Shown here: positions 46,407 through 54,605 of the stretch, piece by piece
How the letters are laid out: every line of letters starts with the position of its first letter
Position numbering within the stretch: position 1 is the first letter of the stretch
Assembly: GCA_029245865.1 (NCBI GenBank)
Contig: JAQWOM010000028.1
Location: forward strand, 1 to 64,000
Reading direction: 5' to 3'
Length of the DNA: 64,000 bases
Source: Planctomycetota bacterium
GTDB taxonomy: Bacteria > Planctomycetota > B15-G4
Translations under genes and position numbers: made by a program
Notes under the pieces: generated by a model
What the model saw: only the letters and a program-made list of their open reading frames with translations
Databases searched by the model: none
What the model was told of the DNA's origin: nothing

Positions 46407-47219
46407 ATGCGCATCGGCTCACTCGACTTCGTGCCAGGCGGCCCCTTGCTGCTCATGGCGGGACCTTGCGTCCTCGAGGACGACAAGACGCCCTTCGAAA
46501 TCGCGCGACAGCTGCGCGAGATGACGGGCGCCCTCGGCATGCCCTTTGTCTTCAAGGCCAGCTACGACAAGGCCAACCGCACGTCCAAGGACGCTTTTCG
46601 TGGGCCCGGCCCTGAGGAGGGGCTCGCTCTGTTGGCGGCAATTCGCGACGAGATCGGCGTGCCGGTGATGACCGACGTTCATGAACCGGAACATTGCGCC
46701 CTGGCCGTTGGCAAGGTGGACATGCTCCAGATCCCAGCTTTTCTCTGCAGGCAAACCGACCTCCTGGTCGCGGCAGGAAACTCGGGCCTCGCCGTGAACA
46801 TCAAGAAAGGTCAGTTTCTCGCGCCGTGGGACATCGAACACTGTCTGGGCAAGGTGCGCAGCACGGGAAACGAACAGGTCTGCGTCACGGACCGCGGATA
46901 CAGCTTCGGATACAACGCGCTCGTCAGCGACATGCGCGCCATTCCTCAGATGAAGCGCTTTGGGGTGCCCGTCGTTTTCGACGCGACACATAGCGTGCAA
47001 CAGCCAGGGGGAGCCGGGTCTTCAACCTCCGGCGACCGAAGCATGGCGCCCATCTTGGCCCGCGCAGCGGTGGCGGCCGGCGCGGATGCCGTCTTCGCAG
47101 AAACGCATCCCGAGCCAGACAAGGCAAAATCAGACGGTCCCAACATGATCCCTCTGGGTGAGTTGTCCCAGCTCCTCGCCACCCTTCAACGCGTCCAGGC
47201 CGCCATTCGCGAGGACTGA
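46407..47219 (+). CDS. kdsA: 3-deoxy-8-phosphooctulonate synthase
   Basis: KdsA condenses arabinose 5-phosphate with phosphoenolpyruvate to KDO-8-phosphate for lipopolysaccharide inner core. The 270-residue TIM barrel has the family motifs LLMAGPCVLEDD, FKASYDKANRTSKDAFRGPG, VMTDVHEPEHC, QIPAFLCRQTDLLVAA, NIKKGQFLAPWD and FDATHSVQQPG. Its presence implies a Gram-negative envelope with LPS. It is a single gene here, without kdsB, kdsC or kdsD nearby. Confidence 0.96.
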   Translation: MRIGSLDFVPGGPLLLMAGPCVLEDDKTPFEIARQLREMTGALGMPFVFKASYDKANRTSKDAFRGPGPEEGLALLAAIRDEIGVPVMTDVHEPEHCALAVGKVDMLQIPAFLCRQTDLLVAAGNSGLAVNIKKGQFLAPWDIEHCLGKVRSTGNEQVCVTDRGYSFGYNALVSDMRAIPQMKRFGVPVVFDATHSVQQPGGAGSSTSGDRSMAPILARAAVAAGADAVFAETHPEPDKAKSDGPNMIPLGELSQLLATLQRVQAAIRED

Positions 47220-47225
47220 CGCAGC

Positions 47226-47597
47226 TCACCCGCGAACAGCGTTGCTTACGGCCTCCATCAGAAGGTTCAGCGCGTGCCGGTGCATCGCCTCCGGCTCGCC
47301 GTAAGCCTCGACAAAGCGCTCTCGCAGCTGCTCCGGAAGCCCTGCGCCCAGAACCAATCCGGGGAGCAGTTCGGTCGCAGCCGAAGACATGCCAAGCGCA
47401 GCGGGACATCCGGTTGCCTGAAAGCCCGCTGCCCCCACGCACCCCTCCTCGACACGAAGAAAAATGACCAGGAGATCGCGACAGGCGGGGTTCTGCGCTT
47501 CTCCCCGATGGGTGGCCCCCCCGGCAGGCTCGCCCACATGGCGTGGATCTCGCAGGTGCTGGAGAAGTGCTTCGGGGAGGCGGTTCATGGGGCGCAT
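47226..47597 (-). CDS. NifU/IscU-like iron-sulfur scaffold protein, degenerate
   Basis: The 123-residue protein follows the IscU/NifU N-terminal pattern: LRDPRHVGEPAGGATHRGEAQNPACRDLLVIFLRVEEG, then FQATGCPAALGMSSAATELL. The first two scaffold cysteines (NPACRD, TGCPA) are present, but the third one near the C-terminus is not evident: the corresponding segment reads MHRHALNLLMEA. It is therefore probably a divergent scaffold or trafficking protein. A second ATG at 47588 is possible as the start. It converges with kdsA. Confidence 0.75.
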   Translation of the reverse strand: MRPMNRLPEALLQHLRDPRHVGEPAGGATHRGEAQNPACRDLLVIFLRVEEGCVGAAGFQATGCPAALGMSSAATELLPGLVLGAGLPEQLRERFVEAYGEPEAMHRHALNLLMEAVSNAVRG

Positions 47598-47697
47598 GCT
47601 ACCGCCGGAGCACCCGCTTTGCCCTCGCCCTCAAGTGACCTATGATCACTTGCTCCCCTGACCCTCCCTCTCCACTCCAGCATCCCGGACCTCCCTC

Positions 47698-48183
47698 ATG
47701 GCCTTCTTCATTCTCGAAGAGAAGTGCGTGGGCTGCACCCTTTGTGCCAAGGAGTGCCCGATTTCGATCATCGAAGGGGAAACCAAGCAGGCTTTCCGGA
47801 TCTTTGCCCCCGAAGAGTGCATCGATTGCTCGCTCTGCGCATGGGTCTGCCCTGCCGAAGCCATCGAGAACGCCTTCGGTGTCATCCCCCCCAAGCTCAA
47901 GACCAATGAACGCCCGGTCGCCTGGGTGGATGAGGAAGGCTGCACTGGCTGCGAAGTCTGCATGGAAACCTGCCCGGTCGATGCCATCGACAAGGTGGCC
48001 TCTTTGGAGCCGGGCGACAGCTCTCCCACTCAGGTCTGCCGCGTGGACTACGACACCTGTGTGTCGTGCTCACTCTGCGCCGTCCTCTGCCCCTGGGAGA
48101 CCATCTCGATGGCACTCGATCGGGGCGAAGCCAAGGAACTCGCGGCCATGCAAGGCACCTTGCCGCTAGGGACCAGCGCCTAA
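47698..48183 (+). CDS. polyferredoxin with four [4Fe-4S] motifs
   Basis: In 161 residues there are four CxxCxxCxxxC(P) motifs: CVGCTLCAKECP, CIDCSLCAWVCP, CTGCEVCMETCP and CVSCSLCAVLCP. This implies four [4Fe-4S] clusters formed by two ferredoxin modules. There is no signal peptide, so it is a cytoplasmic electron carrier or an electron-transfer subunit. It lies close to the divergent NifU-like gene, which may help assemble clusters. The electron partner is not in view. Confidence 0.88.
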   Translation: MAFFILEEKCVGCTLCAKECPISIIEGETKQAFRIFAPEECIDCSLCAWVCPAEAIENAFGVIPPKLKTNERPVAWVDEEGCTGCEVCMETCPVDAIDKVASLEPGDSSPTQVCRVDYDTCVSCSLCAVLCPWETISMALDRGEAKELAAMQGTLPLGTSA

Positions 48184-48221
48184 CTCCCTCGCCGCAGACC
48201 CGGCGTCAGCTCGGATCACAA

Positions 48222-49100
48222 TCAGCTGAGGAGTGGTCGTTCTTCGAGAATGCGCCAGACGCCGTCTCGCGTCATCACGGTCTCTTGCTTCGGGCAACTC
48301 AGATCTTCCAGCAGCCGTCCGAAAGCGAGGTCGGAGGGCACCAGCACCCAGTCTCCCCGAGTCAGCGTGCCGTGAATGCTCGCCTCGCAAGGAGGCGCAG
48401 ATGCCACGGTCGTGAGCCCTTCGAAGGTTCCCGCCTGCTGCGGGCCAGGCTGAAGGGGCCAGACGTGCAAAGGATCGCATCCGTCCAGCTCTGGGCCCTG
48501 TGCCCAGCGCGACCAGGGGGCATCGACCGCAACCGGGGGAGAGCCGATCAAGACCGGGGCGAAAAGCCCCCCACACCCCTGAAGTGCACACGCAGCGACT
48601 CCCTCGGGCTGCCCATCACTCGGAGGCAACTTGCACTCGAGGAAGGTCGCCATCCGAGCAATATTTGCGGCATCAGCATCATCCACGGCCTCCAGAACTC
48701 CGACCGGAACCAGGAGGGCGTCCTTGATGAAGCCATCGTCTTTCACCCGCCCCGAGGCCACCAGGTGCTCCGGGGAAAAGCCTGCCGAAAGGGCCGCTTC
48801 CAACTCGCCCGGCGTCTGACAGCGCGCCCAGAAGCCAGCCTGCGCAAACATCCCTAGCACCACTGGCGGCCCCACACGGCCCACAGAAACTGTTCGCGGG
48901 CCTTCGCAGGCTGCAAGGCTTCGAACCAGGGCGCCGTGCGACAACAGCCAGACAGCGCGACCCTCCAGCTCTGCGGCCAGATCACCGAGATCGACTCCAT
49001 CGACGGTCAGGTGCCCCTCACGAAGCACACAGGGCGCCGGATCGTTCTCGTCAAACGCTGCGTCAGCCGGACAGGCATCGGCGCCGCCTGGCTCCGTCAC
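48222..49100 (-). CDS. degenerate PLP-dependent decarboxylase-like protein (LysA/alanine racemase fold)
   Basis: The segment VVLGMFAQAGFWARCQTPGELEAALSAGFSPEHLVASGRVKDDGFI closely follows the TIM barrel of diaminopimelate/ornithine-type decarboxylases. The C-terminal part (PPCEASIHGTLTRGDWVLVPSDLAFG) recalls their beta-domain GPLCESGD motif. The active-site lysine of YALKANP is absent (VSVGRVGPP), so PLP chemistry is unlikely. Chosen start: GTG at 49100, 4 bp after the sigma stop, giving 292 residues; the ORF track start overlaps the sigma gene. It may be a regulatory relic or have acquired a new role. Confidence 0.6.
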   Translation of the reverse strand: MTEPGGADACPADAAFDENDPAPCVLREGHLTVDGVDLGDLAAELEGRAVWLLSHGALVRSLAACEGPRTVSVGRVGPPVVLGMFAQAGFWARCQTPGELEAALSAGFSPEHLVASGRVKDDGFIKDALLVPVGVLEAVDDADAANIARMATFLECKLPPSDGQPEGVAACALQGCGGLFAPVLIGSPPVAVDAPWSRWAQGPELDGCDPLHVWPLQPGPQQAGTFEGLTTVASAPPCEASIHGTLTRGDWVLVPSDLAFGRLLEDLSCPKQETVMTRDGVWRILEERPLLS

Positions 49101-49104
49101 CGAT

Positions 49105-49851
49105 TCAGGCCTGATTCTCGAGCCGCTCGGCCAATCGGTCGAGCATGCGCCCGTGGATCTGACACACACGCGACTCGGAAATACCCTCTTTCTTTCCGAT
49201 GTCTTTCAGCGTCAGACCTTTGAAGTAGTAGCCATCGACCAGCCGTCGTTCGACGGCTGTCAGTTCGCGTCGGACCAGTTCGTAAGTCTCACGCTTGTGA
49301 AGGATGTCGGACGGTTCGGGCTGCTCACCGAGAAAGTCAGGCCGATCATCGCTCGACTCCCCATCCCCATGGTCTGGGAAAGGCACCATGGAACTGAAAT
49401 GCAGCTCCGAAAGCGCGGAGCGAAGTGTGTCGAGGCTCAGCTTGAGGTTGCGAGCCAACTCGAGGTCCGTCGGGTCACGACCCAGTTTATCGCGAAGATC
49501 CGCGATGGCCTCGTGGAGACGGGTCCCTCGGTTACGAGCTTCGCGTGGGATCCAGTCGACTTGCCGGAGGAAGTCGATCATCGCCCCGCGCACGCGTAGA
49601 CGGCAGTACGTCTCGAAACGAGCGTTCTTGTCAGGATCGAAAGCTTCGACCGACTTGAAGAGACCAAAGATGCCCGCACTCATCAGATCGTCGTGCTCCA
49701 CACTCCGTGGCAAACGAAGTGAGAGGCGATCTGCCACCATGCGCACGAGTGGCAAGTAATGCAGCACCAACTCGTCCTTGTACATACGCCTTCGCGTGTT
49801 GAGGAACTTCCCCCACAAGCTTTCCGGCGTGCCCCGACTGGCTCGTCTCAA
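49105..49851 (-). CDS. WhiG/FliA-family alternative sigma factor
   Basis: This sigma-28-type factor of about 248 residues has region 2 (LVLHYLPLVRMVADRLSLRLP, DDLMSAGIFGLFKSVEAFDPD, FETYCRLRVRGAMIDFLRQVDWIPR), region 3 and region 4 (LTLKDIGKKEGISESRVCQIHGRML). The TTG at 49851 keeps the conserved LWGKFLNTRRRMYKDELVLHYLPLV lead-in; an ATG at 49785 would remove it. No flagellar genes are nearby, so its regulon is unknown. The downstream decarboxylase-like gene is probably co-transcribed. Confidence 0.9.
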   Translation of the reverse strand: MRRASRGTPESLWGKFLNTRRRMYKDELVLHYLPLVRMVADRLSLRLPRSVEHDDLMSAGIFGLFKSVEAFDPDKNARFETYCRLRVRGAMIDFLRQVDWIPREARNRGTRLHEAIADLRDKLGRDPTDLELARNLKLSLDTLRSALSELHFSSMVPFPDHGDGESSDDRPDFLGEQPEPSDILHKRETYELVRRELTAVERRLVDGYYFKGLTLKDIGKKEGISESRVCQIHGRMLDRLAERLENQA

Positions 49852-50217
49852 GCGAGTCTTTCCCTACGAGTTCGGATCCCGGGTCAAACTTGGCGCATGC
49901 CTATGAGCCCCCGGGATGAGTCGCCCCAACCATGGCCGACTGTATTCGCCCCCGAGTGTCTTGACCGCAGCGCGTGATTCAAGGATTTCGTACTCAAGGA
50001 ATAAGAATCTTTGCCGAGACGTTTCCAAAACGCAACAGTTCACTTTCCTGTTTCGCGGCACAGACCACGCCATCGACCACCGACTCGAAGCCGTCAAGGC
50101 GCTGTCGCACGCGACATCAGCTTCGACTTCAGCAGAGAAGCACATCAGCACGCAGGCACTGAAATTCGGGGCACTGTGCTAGCCTGTCCAGCCCAGTAGC
50201 AAGCCGGAGAGCGCGTC
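49852..50217. other. divergent intergenic region without an evident gene
   Basis: This 366-bp gap lies between the alternative sigma gene and nagZ. I see no ORF with coding character and no RNA gene. Only the inverted repeat listed separately stands out. Promoters for both genes should be here, but I could not pick convincing boxes. Confidence 0.5.
49876..49917. repeat. 8-bp inverted repeat upstream of the sigma gene
   Basis: ATCCCGGG and CCCGGGAT are separated by 26 bp and lie 25-66 bp upstream of the sigma start. The position would suit an operator or a leader hairpin. It could be coincidental in GC-rich DNA. Confidence 0.3.
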
Positions 50218-51669
50218 GTGACGGACGCATCGTTTCGTATCGGACAGGTCGTATGGCCTGCACTTCGAGCCTCTGCGGGGGAAGCTGGGCTTGATGCTCT
50301 TGCGGAGTTGTTCGAACAATACCCACCCGGGGGGGTGATCGTCTTTGGTGAGGGCGAGCCGCGTGTCGACGCTCTCATCGCAAAATTGCGTCTCCGAATT
50401 CCCGGGGACCCACTCATCGCCTCCGATCTCGAACGGGGGTGCGGCCAACAGGTACGCGAGTTCACCTCTCTGCCCCCCGCGATGGCCATCGCAGCCTGCA
50501 ACGACGACGAGGCCGCATGGGAAGCCGGCATCCTCACAGCTCTCGAAGCTCGCGAAGCCGGAATCGACGTGGTCTTTGCACCCGTAGCAGATGTCAACAC
50601 GGCATCGACCAACCCCATCATCGCAACGCGCTCCTTCGGAGGCGACCCGACTCAGGTTGCTCGCCTCGCCTCTGCATTCGCCCGGGGACTCGATGAGGGC
50701 GGAGTCTTGGCCGTGGCCAAGCACTTCCCGGGTCACGGCAGCACCGTTCAAGACAGCCATGAAGTTCTTGCACGTGTCACCCGCACAGAAGAGGAACTGC
50801 AGGCCGTCGACCTGCTTCCCTTTCGCACTCTGATTGCTGAAGGCGTTGGCGGGCTCATGGTTGGACACCTTGAGGTTCCGGCCCTGGACCCTGTGCCCGG
50901 GCGCCCCGCGACGACTTCACCCAACGTTGTGCTCGATCACCTACGAAACCGCTACGGCTACAATGGATTGGTGATCACCGATGCCATCGACATGGGTGGA
51001 TTCCGGAGCGAACCAGCGGCAGCTCTTGACGTGCTTCACTCTGGACTCGATGTGTTGCTCATGCCAGGTGACCCACTCGCTACGGCACGAACCCTCGGGG
51101 AAGCCCATGCCGACAAGCGCCTTCCCGACGAAGTTCTCGATGCAGCTGTCGGCCGCATCGAGACTGCGCGGCAGAGGGTGCGCAACGCCGCGCCAAGCTC
51201 TCATCGCCCTCGCCCCATGCTTGCTGAAACACTGCTCGCAAACTCCATCTCAAACACGACCGGCTGCGTGCCACGACTTATTCCGGGAGTCCCTATTGAC
51301 CTCACTGTCTTCGGCGAAGACGACAGCGGCATGGTCGTTCCCGCTTTCCTGGAGGCACTGGCAGCAGAGGGCATCGAGCGCGTTCCGGGGGCGCGCCCCA
51401 TCGGTCTCGTGTTGACGTCCGTACGCGCCTGGGCTGGGACCTCACGCCTGGAATCTCAAACCGAGAAACGCTTGCACTGGGCAGCTGCCCATGGACGACT
51501 CGAGGCCGTCATCGTGCTCGGCTCGCCCTACGAGGTCCTCGAACTACCTCCTGGCCCGGACACGCTGCTTGCCTATGAAGCGACCCCCACGGCAGCCCAG
51601 CAGGTTGTCCAAGTCCTCTGTGGTCAAGCCGAAGCGCCGGGAATCTTACCCGTGGGCTCTCCACCATGA
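50218..51669 (+). CDS. nagZ: glycoside hydrolase family 3 beta-N-acetylhexosaminidase (NagZ-like)
   Basis: The first 330 residues form a GH3 barrel with DLERGCGQQV, FAPVADVNTASTNPIIATRSFGGDP, the loop KHFPGHGSTVQDSHEVL that carries the NagZ-type Asp-His dyad, and GLVITDAIDMGGF with the nucleophile aspartate. It would remove N-acetylglucosamine from cell-wall fragments. The protein (483 residues) has an extra C-terminal domain, as in larger GH3 enzymes. It starts at GTG. There is no signal peptide, so it is cytoplasmic. It overlaps the downstream ptsN-like gene (ATGA). Confidence 0.9.
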   Translation: MTDASFRIGQVVWPALRASAGEAGLDALAELFEQYPPGGVIVFGEGEPRVDALIAKLRLRIPGDPLIASDLERGCGQQVREFTSLPPAMAIAACNDDEAAWEAGILTALEAREAGIDVVFAPVADVNTASTNPIIATRSFGGDPTQVARLASAFARGLDEGGVLAVAKHFPGHGSTVQDSHEVLARVTRTEEELQAVDLLPFRTLIAEGVGGLMVGHLEVPALDPVPGRPATTSPNVVLDHLRNRYGYNGLVITDAIDMGGFRSEPAAALDVLHSGLDVLLMPGDPLATARTLGEAHADKRLPDEVLDAAVGRIETARQRVRNAAPSSHRPRPMLAETLLANSISNTTGCVPRLIPGVPIDLTVFGEDDSGMVVPAFLEALAAEGIERVPGARPIGLVLTSVRAWAGTSRLESQTEKRLHWAAAHGRLEAVIVLGSPYEVLELPPGPDTLLAYEATPTAAQQVVQVLCGQAEAPGILPVGSPP

Positions 51670-52133
51670 ATCTCGCACGATTTTTGCGAGAAGAGCGCGT
51701 GGATCTCAGCTTCGATGATCAATTTGATGACGAACACCCTGTCACACTGGCGCGAATGACCGAGGGCATGGCCAGCCTTCTTGAACGCAGCGACGCCATC
51801 GTCAACCCCTCCAAGCTCCGACTGGATCTGGCGAACAGAGAAAAACGCGCGCCTTCATTTCTCGGACTCGGCATTGCCATGCCTCACGTCCGGACCCTGC
51901 AAGCACGCAAGCTGGTGATGGCCGTAGGCATCAGCCAGAACGGACTGGAGCTAGACACGCCAGATGACCTCCCCGTGCGCATCGCGATTGCACTCGTGGG
52001 GCCGCCCTACGACGACAAGCTTTACCTGCAGGTCTACAAGCGACTCTCAGAGAGGCTTCTCGACCAAGGCGTGCTAGACACCCTTCTCACCGCAGAAACC
52101 GAAGGAGAAGTGGTGCGGGCTCTCTCGGCATGA
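51666..52133 (+). CDS. PTS EIIA (nitrogen/fructose-type) domain protein
   Basis: The 155-residue product matches the PTS_EIIA type 2 domain: LERSDAIVNPSKLRLDLANREKRAP, the phosphorylatable histidine in GIAMPHVRT, and RIAIALVGPPYDDKLYLQVYKRLSERLL. The length equals PtsN. It is probably regulatory rather than part of a sugar transporter, since no other PTS component is present. It is translationally coupled to nagZ, hinting at regulation of amino-sugar or cell-wall recycling. Confidence 0.88.
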   Translation: MNLARFLREERVDLSFDDQFDDEHPVTLARMTEGMASLLERSDAIVNPSKLRLDLANREKRAPSFLGLGIAMPHVRTLQARKLVMAVGISQNGLELDTPDDLPVRIAIALVGPPYDDKLYLQVYKRLSERLLDQGVLDTLLTAETEGEVVRALSA

Positions 52134-52174
52134 CCCGTCAGTTCGCCCATTCGGGTGCGAGCACTCCAAGCCGC

Positions 52175-53563
52175 TCACGGACGTGAATTCAATTGGCGCA
52201 GAGCACCCGAAGCATGGCTCACTTCTTCCCGGTCATGCACGGCTCGCTGCAGCTCTTGGGAAAGCAATGAAACCGAAGCCTTGCGCGTGTAAGAAACATC
52301 GCGCTGCCCCCCGGGATCCTGGTTCAGATCAAACAACCGCCGACTCCGAGAGGCAACGTCCACCACCAGACGCAGACCTCCTTGCGTCCATGCGAGTCGA
52401 GGCAAATCGCCGTCACGCAACACCTCCAGCTGTCCACGAAGAGGCTGCTCTTCAGTGAGTGCCGTGTGCTCGGCGTGCTCGGAGCCCTCGGGAACGAGCA
52501 AGGCCATGCCATAAATGCTGACCCGGCCCTCCCCTTCCGGCACTCGGACATCGAGTCGCACAGCCTTGCCTGACCACTCCGACAGGTCCACATCCACGGT
52601 TCCTGGTTCGTAATGCTCCGGGTCAACGCGCAACAGTCGCTGCGAGTCTTCGTTGTCCCCCTGAGCCCACAATTCCATCGGGAGGTCCAGCCGTGGAAGC
52701 GCCATCCGCAAGACAACCCGCTCCGACGGAGGAAGCTGGAGAGCCAACCCGAGGTTCGAACCCGCTGGGAGCATGAGTTCCGATCGGTTGGAGTTCGCTT
52801 CAGAAATCGTGCGAACACCTGGGCGCAGACGAGATTCTCGAGTTTCAACGGCCTCGTCCAGTTGAGTCTCTGCCGCAGGTGCAAGAAAACGCACAAGCCT
52901 CAATGCTCCTGCCACGGGCAACTCAAGCTCTTCGCCTTCGAGTCGCTGCTGTTGCACACCGCTGAAATCTAACTGGACACGATTACGGCCTGACGCCTGC
53001 AAGTCCGCGCTGACCGGCATCTGAATAGTCATGTATTGCCTGTCTGAACGTAGGCGTTTCGATTCTAATTTGTGTCCATTGAAGAGCACCCGAACTTGCT
53101 GCGGGGCATCCGTGGCCGATGCGAGAGTGAGCGAGAGCACTCGATCGGACGGCTCTACGACGTCCAAGAAAAAGCCGGGGCGCTGGCCGATCAACCAAGC
53201 AAAGGGCGGCCGTTCATCGCTACGGGAGATGACGCCCACGACTTGCTCGCCGTCGGACGGGTTTGCCTCTACCGTGAACCGCTTGCCCGCCGAGAGCCCC
53301 GGGTTCATTCGCTCAGTCGTCTGAACATACTCCGCAAAAGGCAAGATCTTCATGAGATTGCGGTGGACGGTTACCCGAGTTCGAACAGGATCGCTGTGCA
53401 GGGATTTCATGCCGTTCCAGACAGCGAGTCCAAGCACGACCCCCCCGCCCACGAGCAAGAGCAATCGCCAACCGATAAACCCACGCATGCGAAGTGCCCC
53501 CTTGTCGCAAGACGCCGAACGCACAGAGTCCGCACGACGTTGAACAGCCTCCGAACCGTTCAT
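52175..53563 (-). CDS. membrane-anchored protein resembling a sulfatase that lacks its catalytic core
   Basis: Starting from the ATG at 53563, the protein has 462 residues with one N-terminal membrane helix (IGWRLLLLVGGGVVLGLAVW). The middle is beta-rich, with a unit (DVDLSEWSGKAVRLDVRVPEG) similar to the beta-sandwich of the sulfatase-like protein at 12876. The end (LRLVVDVASRSRRLFDLNQDPGGQRDV) looks like the C-terminal tail of sulfatases (YDLxxDPGExxN). No DxLR metal motif or CxPSR-type site is present. It ends a three-gene operon behind the FHA and MJ0042 genes. The function is unknown. Confidence 0.6.
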   Translation of the reverse strand: MNGSEAVQRRADSVRSASCDKGALRMRGFIGWRLLLLVGGGVVLGLAVWNGMKSLHSDPVRTRVTVHRNLMKILPFAEYVQTTERMNPGLSAGKRFTVEANPSDGEQVVGVISRSDERPPFAWLIGQRPGFFLDVVEPSDRVLSLTLASATDAPQQVRVLFNGHKLESKRLRSDRQYMTIQMPVSADLQASGRNRVQLDFSGVQQQRLEGEELELPVAGALRLVRFLAPAAETQLDEAVETRESRLRPGVRTISEANSNRSELMLPAGSNLGLALQLPPSERVVLRMALPRLDLPMELWAQGDNEDSQRLLRVDPEHYEPGTVDVDLSEWSGKAVRLDVRVPEGEGRVSIYGMALLVPEGSEHAEHTALTEEQPLRGQLEVLRDGDLPRLAWTQGGLRLVVDVASRSRRLFDLNQDPGGQRDVSYTRKASVSLLSQELQRAVHDREEVSHASGALRQLNSRP

Positions 53564-53573
53564 CGCGGTTCGA

Positions 53574-54605
53574 TTATCCGTCAGTCGCTTTCTTGTACAG
53601 CTCTTTGGCCTCAAGCGAAGCGACGAGCCCGTCGGCTGCTTCAACCTTCTTGAGGTATGTGGCGAGATCATTCGCAACCCGCTGCCAGTTCTCTTCCCCG
53701 GGCTGCATATATTGCTGCAAATCAGCACGCATCAACCGCCAGTATTCCCGGCTGTGAGCTTCGATCTCGCTGCGTAGCTCATTGGCCACTGCGGCCTGAT
53801 CGGGCCAAGCCGTTGCAAACTCATCAACGGCCAGCATCGAATCCTTGTAGTTCGGGTTCTGCATGATCAGGCGCAAGTTGATCTCAGCGCGTGTGTCCGC
53901 CTCAGTCGGTGGGTTGTCCAGAGAAGCAACATCCTCATAACGCCACATAAGCGCATCGATTTCCTCGATGTGACTGCTGCCCGGGAAGTTCTTCTTAAAC
54001 TGCGCGCAACGCTTGAGCATGTAACGAGTGTATGGCACGTAGTTGGGATCGAAATGTCCTTCGCCGTCGCGATCCACCTGATGTTTCTCGATGGCGATAA
54101 TAATCTGGTAAGTGTTTTCAGACTTTTGGGTCGCCAGCGCAGCGAGCCCCGCGGCACGCCTTTCCTCTGCACTTCCACGCTGCTCCATCGCCTCCGCATA
54201 GAGCCGATCTTCCGGGCCAACTTTGTCGAATTCCGCGATGGCCTCGTCGTACTGTCCCTGCGCAAGGAAATCGAGGCCGGCCGTGTACGGGCCTGGCCCT
54301 GAACCTTCTTGCGTAGCAAACCAGACGCCAACAGCACCGACCGCAGACACGAACCCAATGATGACCGCGAGGTTGAATGGGCTCGACTTTGTACTTTTTC
54401 GTCCGTGAGGCCGACGGGTAGAGCTGCTCGAGCGCCTCTTTGTCGACGTCTTTCGCACAGACACCGCCGGGGTCGACTCAGCGCCCACTTCAAGTTCAGG
54501 TACCACAATCGGCGCCTTGCACGACGGACACTTGCCGTGCCGACCCGCAAGTTCCGGCTTCGCCGTGAAAGCGGCTCCACAAGCGCCACAGGTGACCTTG
54601 ATCAT
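53574..54605 (-). CDS. MJ0042-type zinc-ribbon protein with TM helix and TPR-like domain
   Basis: The N-terminus is a zinc ribbon (VTCGACGAAF then GKCPSCKAPIVVP) of the MJ0042/FmdB-like kind. A Ser/Arg/Lys-rich linker leads to a membrane helix (FNLAVIIGFVSAVGAVGVWFA, about residue 77-97). TPR-like helices follow (GLDFLAQGQYDEAIAEFDKVG and a longer helical domain). The topology should place the zinc ribbon in the cytoplasm and the repeats outside. It overlaps the FHA gene upstream (ATGA) and is 10 bp from the next gene. Confidence 0.75.
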   Translation of the reverse strand: MIKVTCGACGAAFTAKPELAGRHGKCPSCKAPIVVPELEVGAESTPAVSVRKTSTKRRSSSSTRRPHGRKSTKSSPFNLAVIIGFVSAVGAVGVWFATQEGSGPGPYTAGLDFLAQGQYDEAIAEFDKVGPEDRLYAEAMEQRGSAEERRAAGLAALATQKSENTYQIIIAIEKHQVDRDGEGHFDPNYVPYTRYMLKRCAQFKKNFPGSSHIEEIDALMWRYEDVASLDNPPTEADTRAEINLRLIMQNPNYKDSMLAVDEFATAWPDQAAVANELRSEIEAHSREYWRLMRADLQQYMQPGEENWQRVANDLATYLKKVEAADGLVASLEAKELYKKATDG

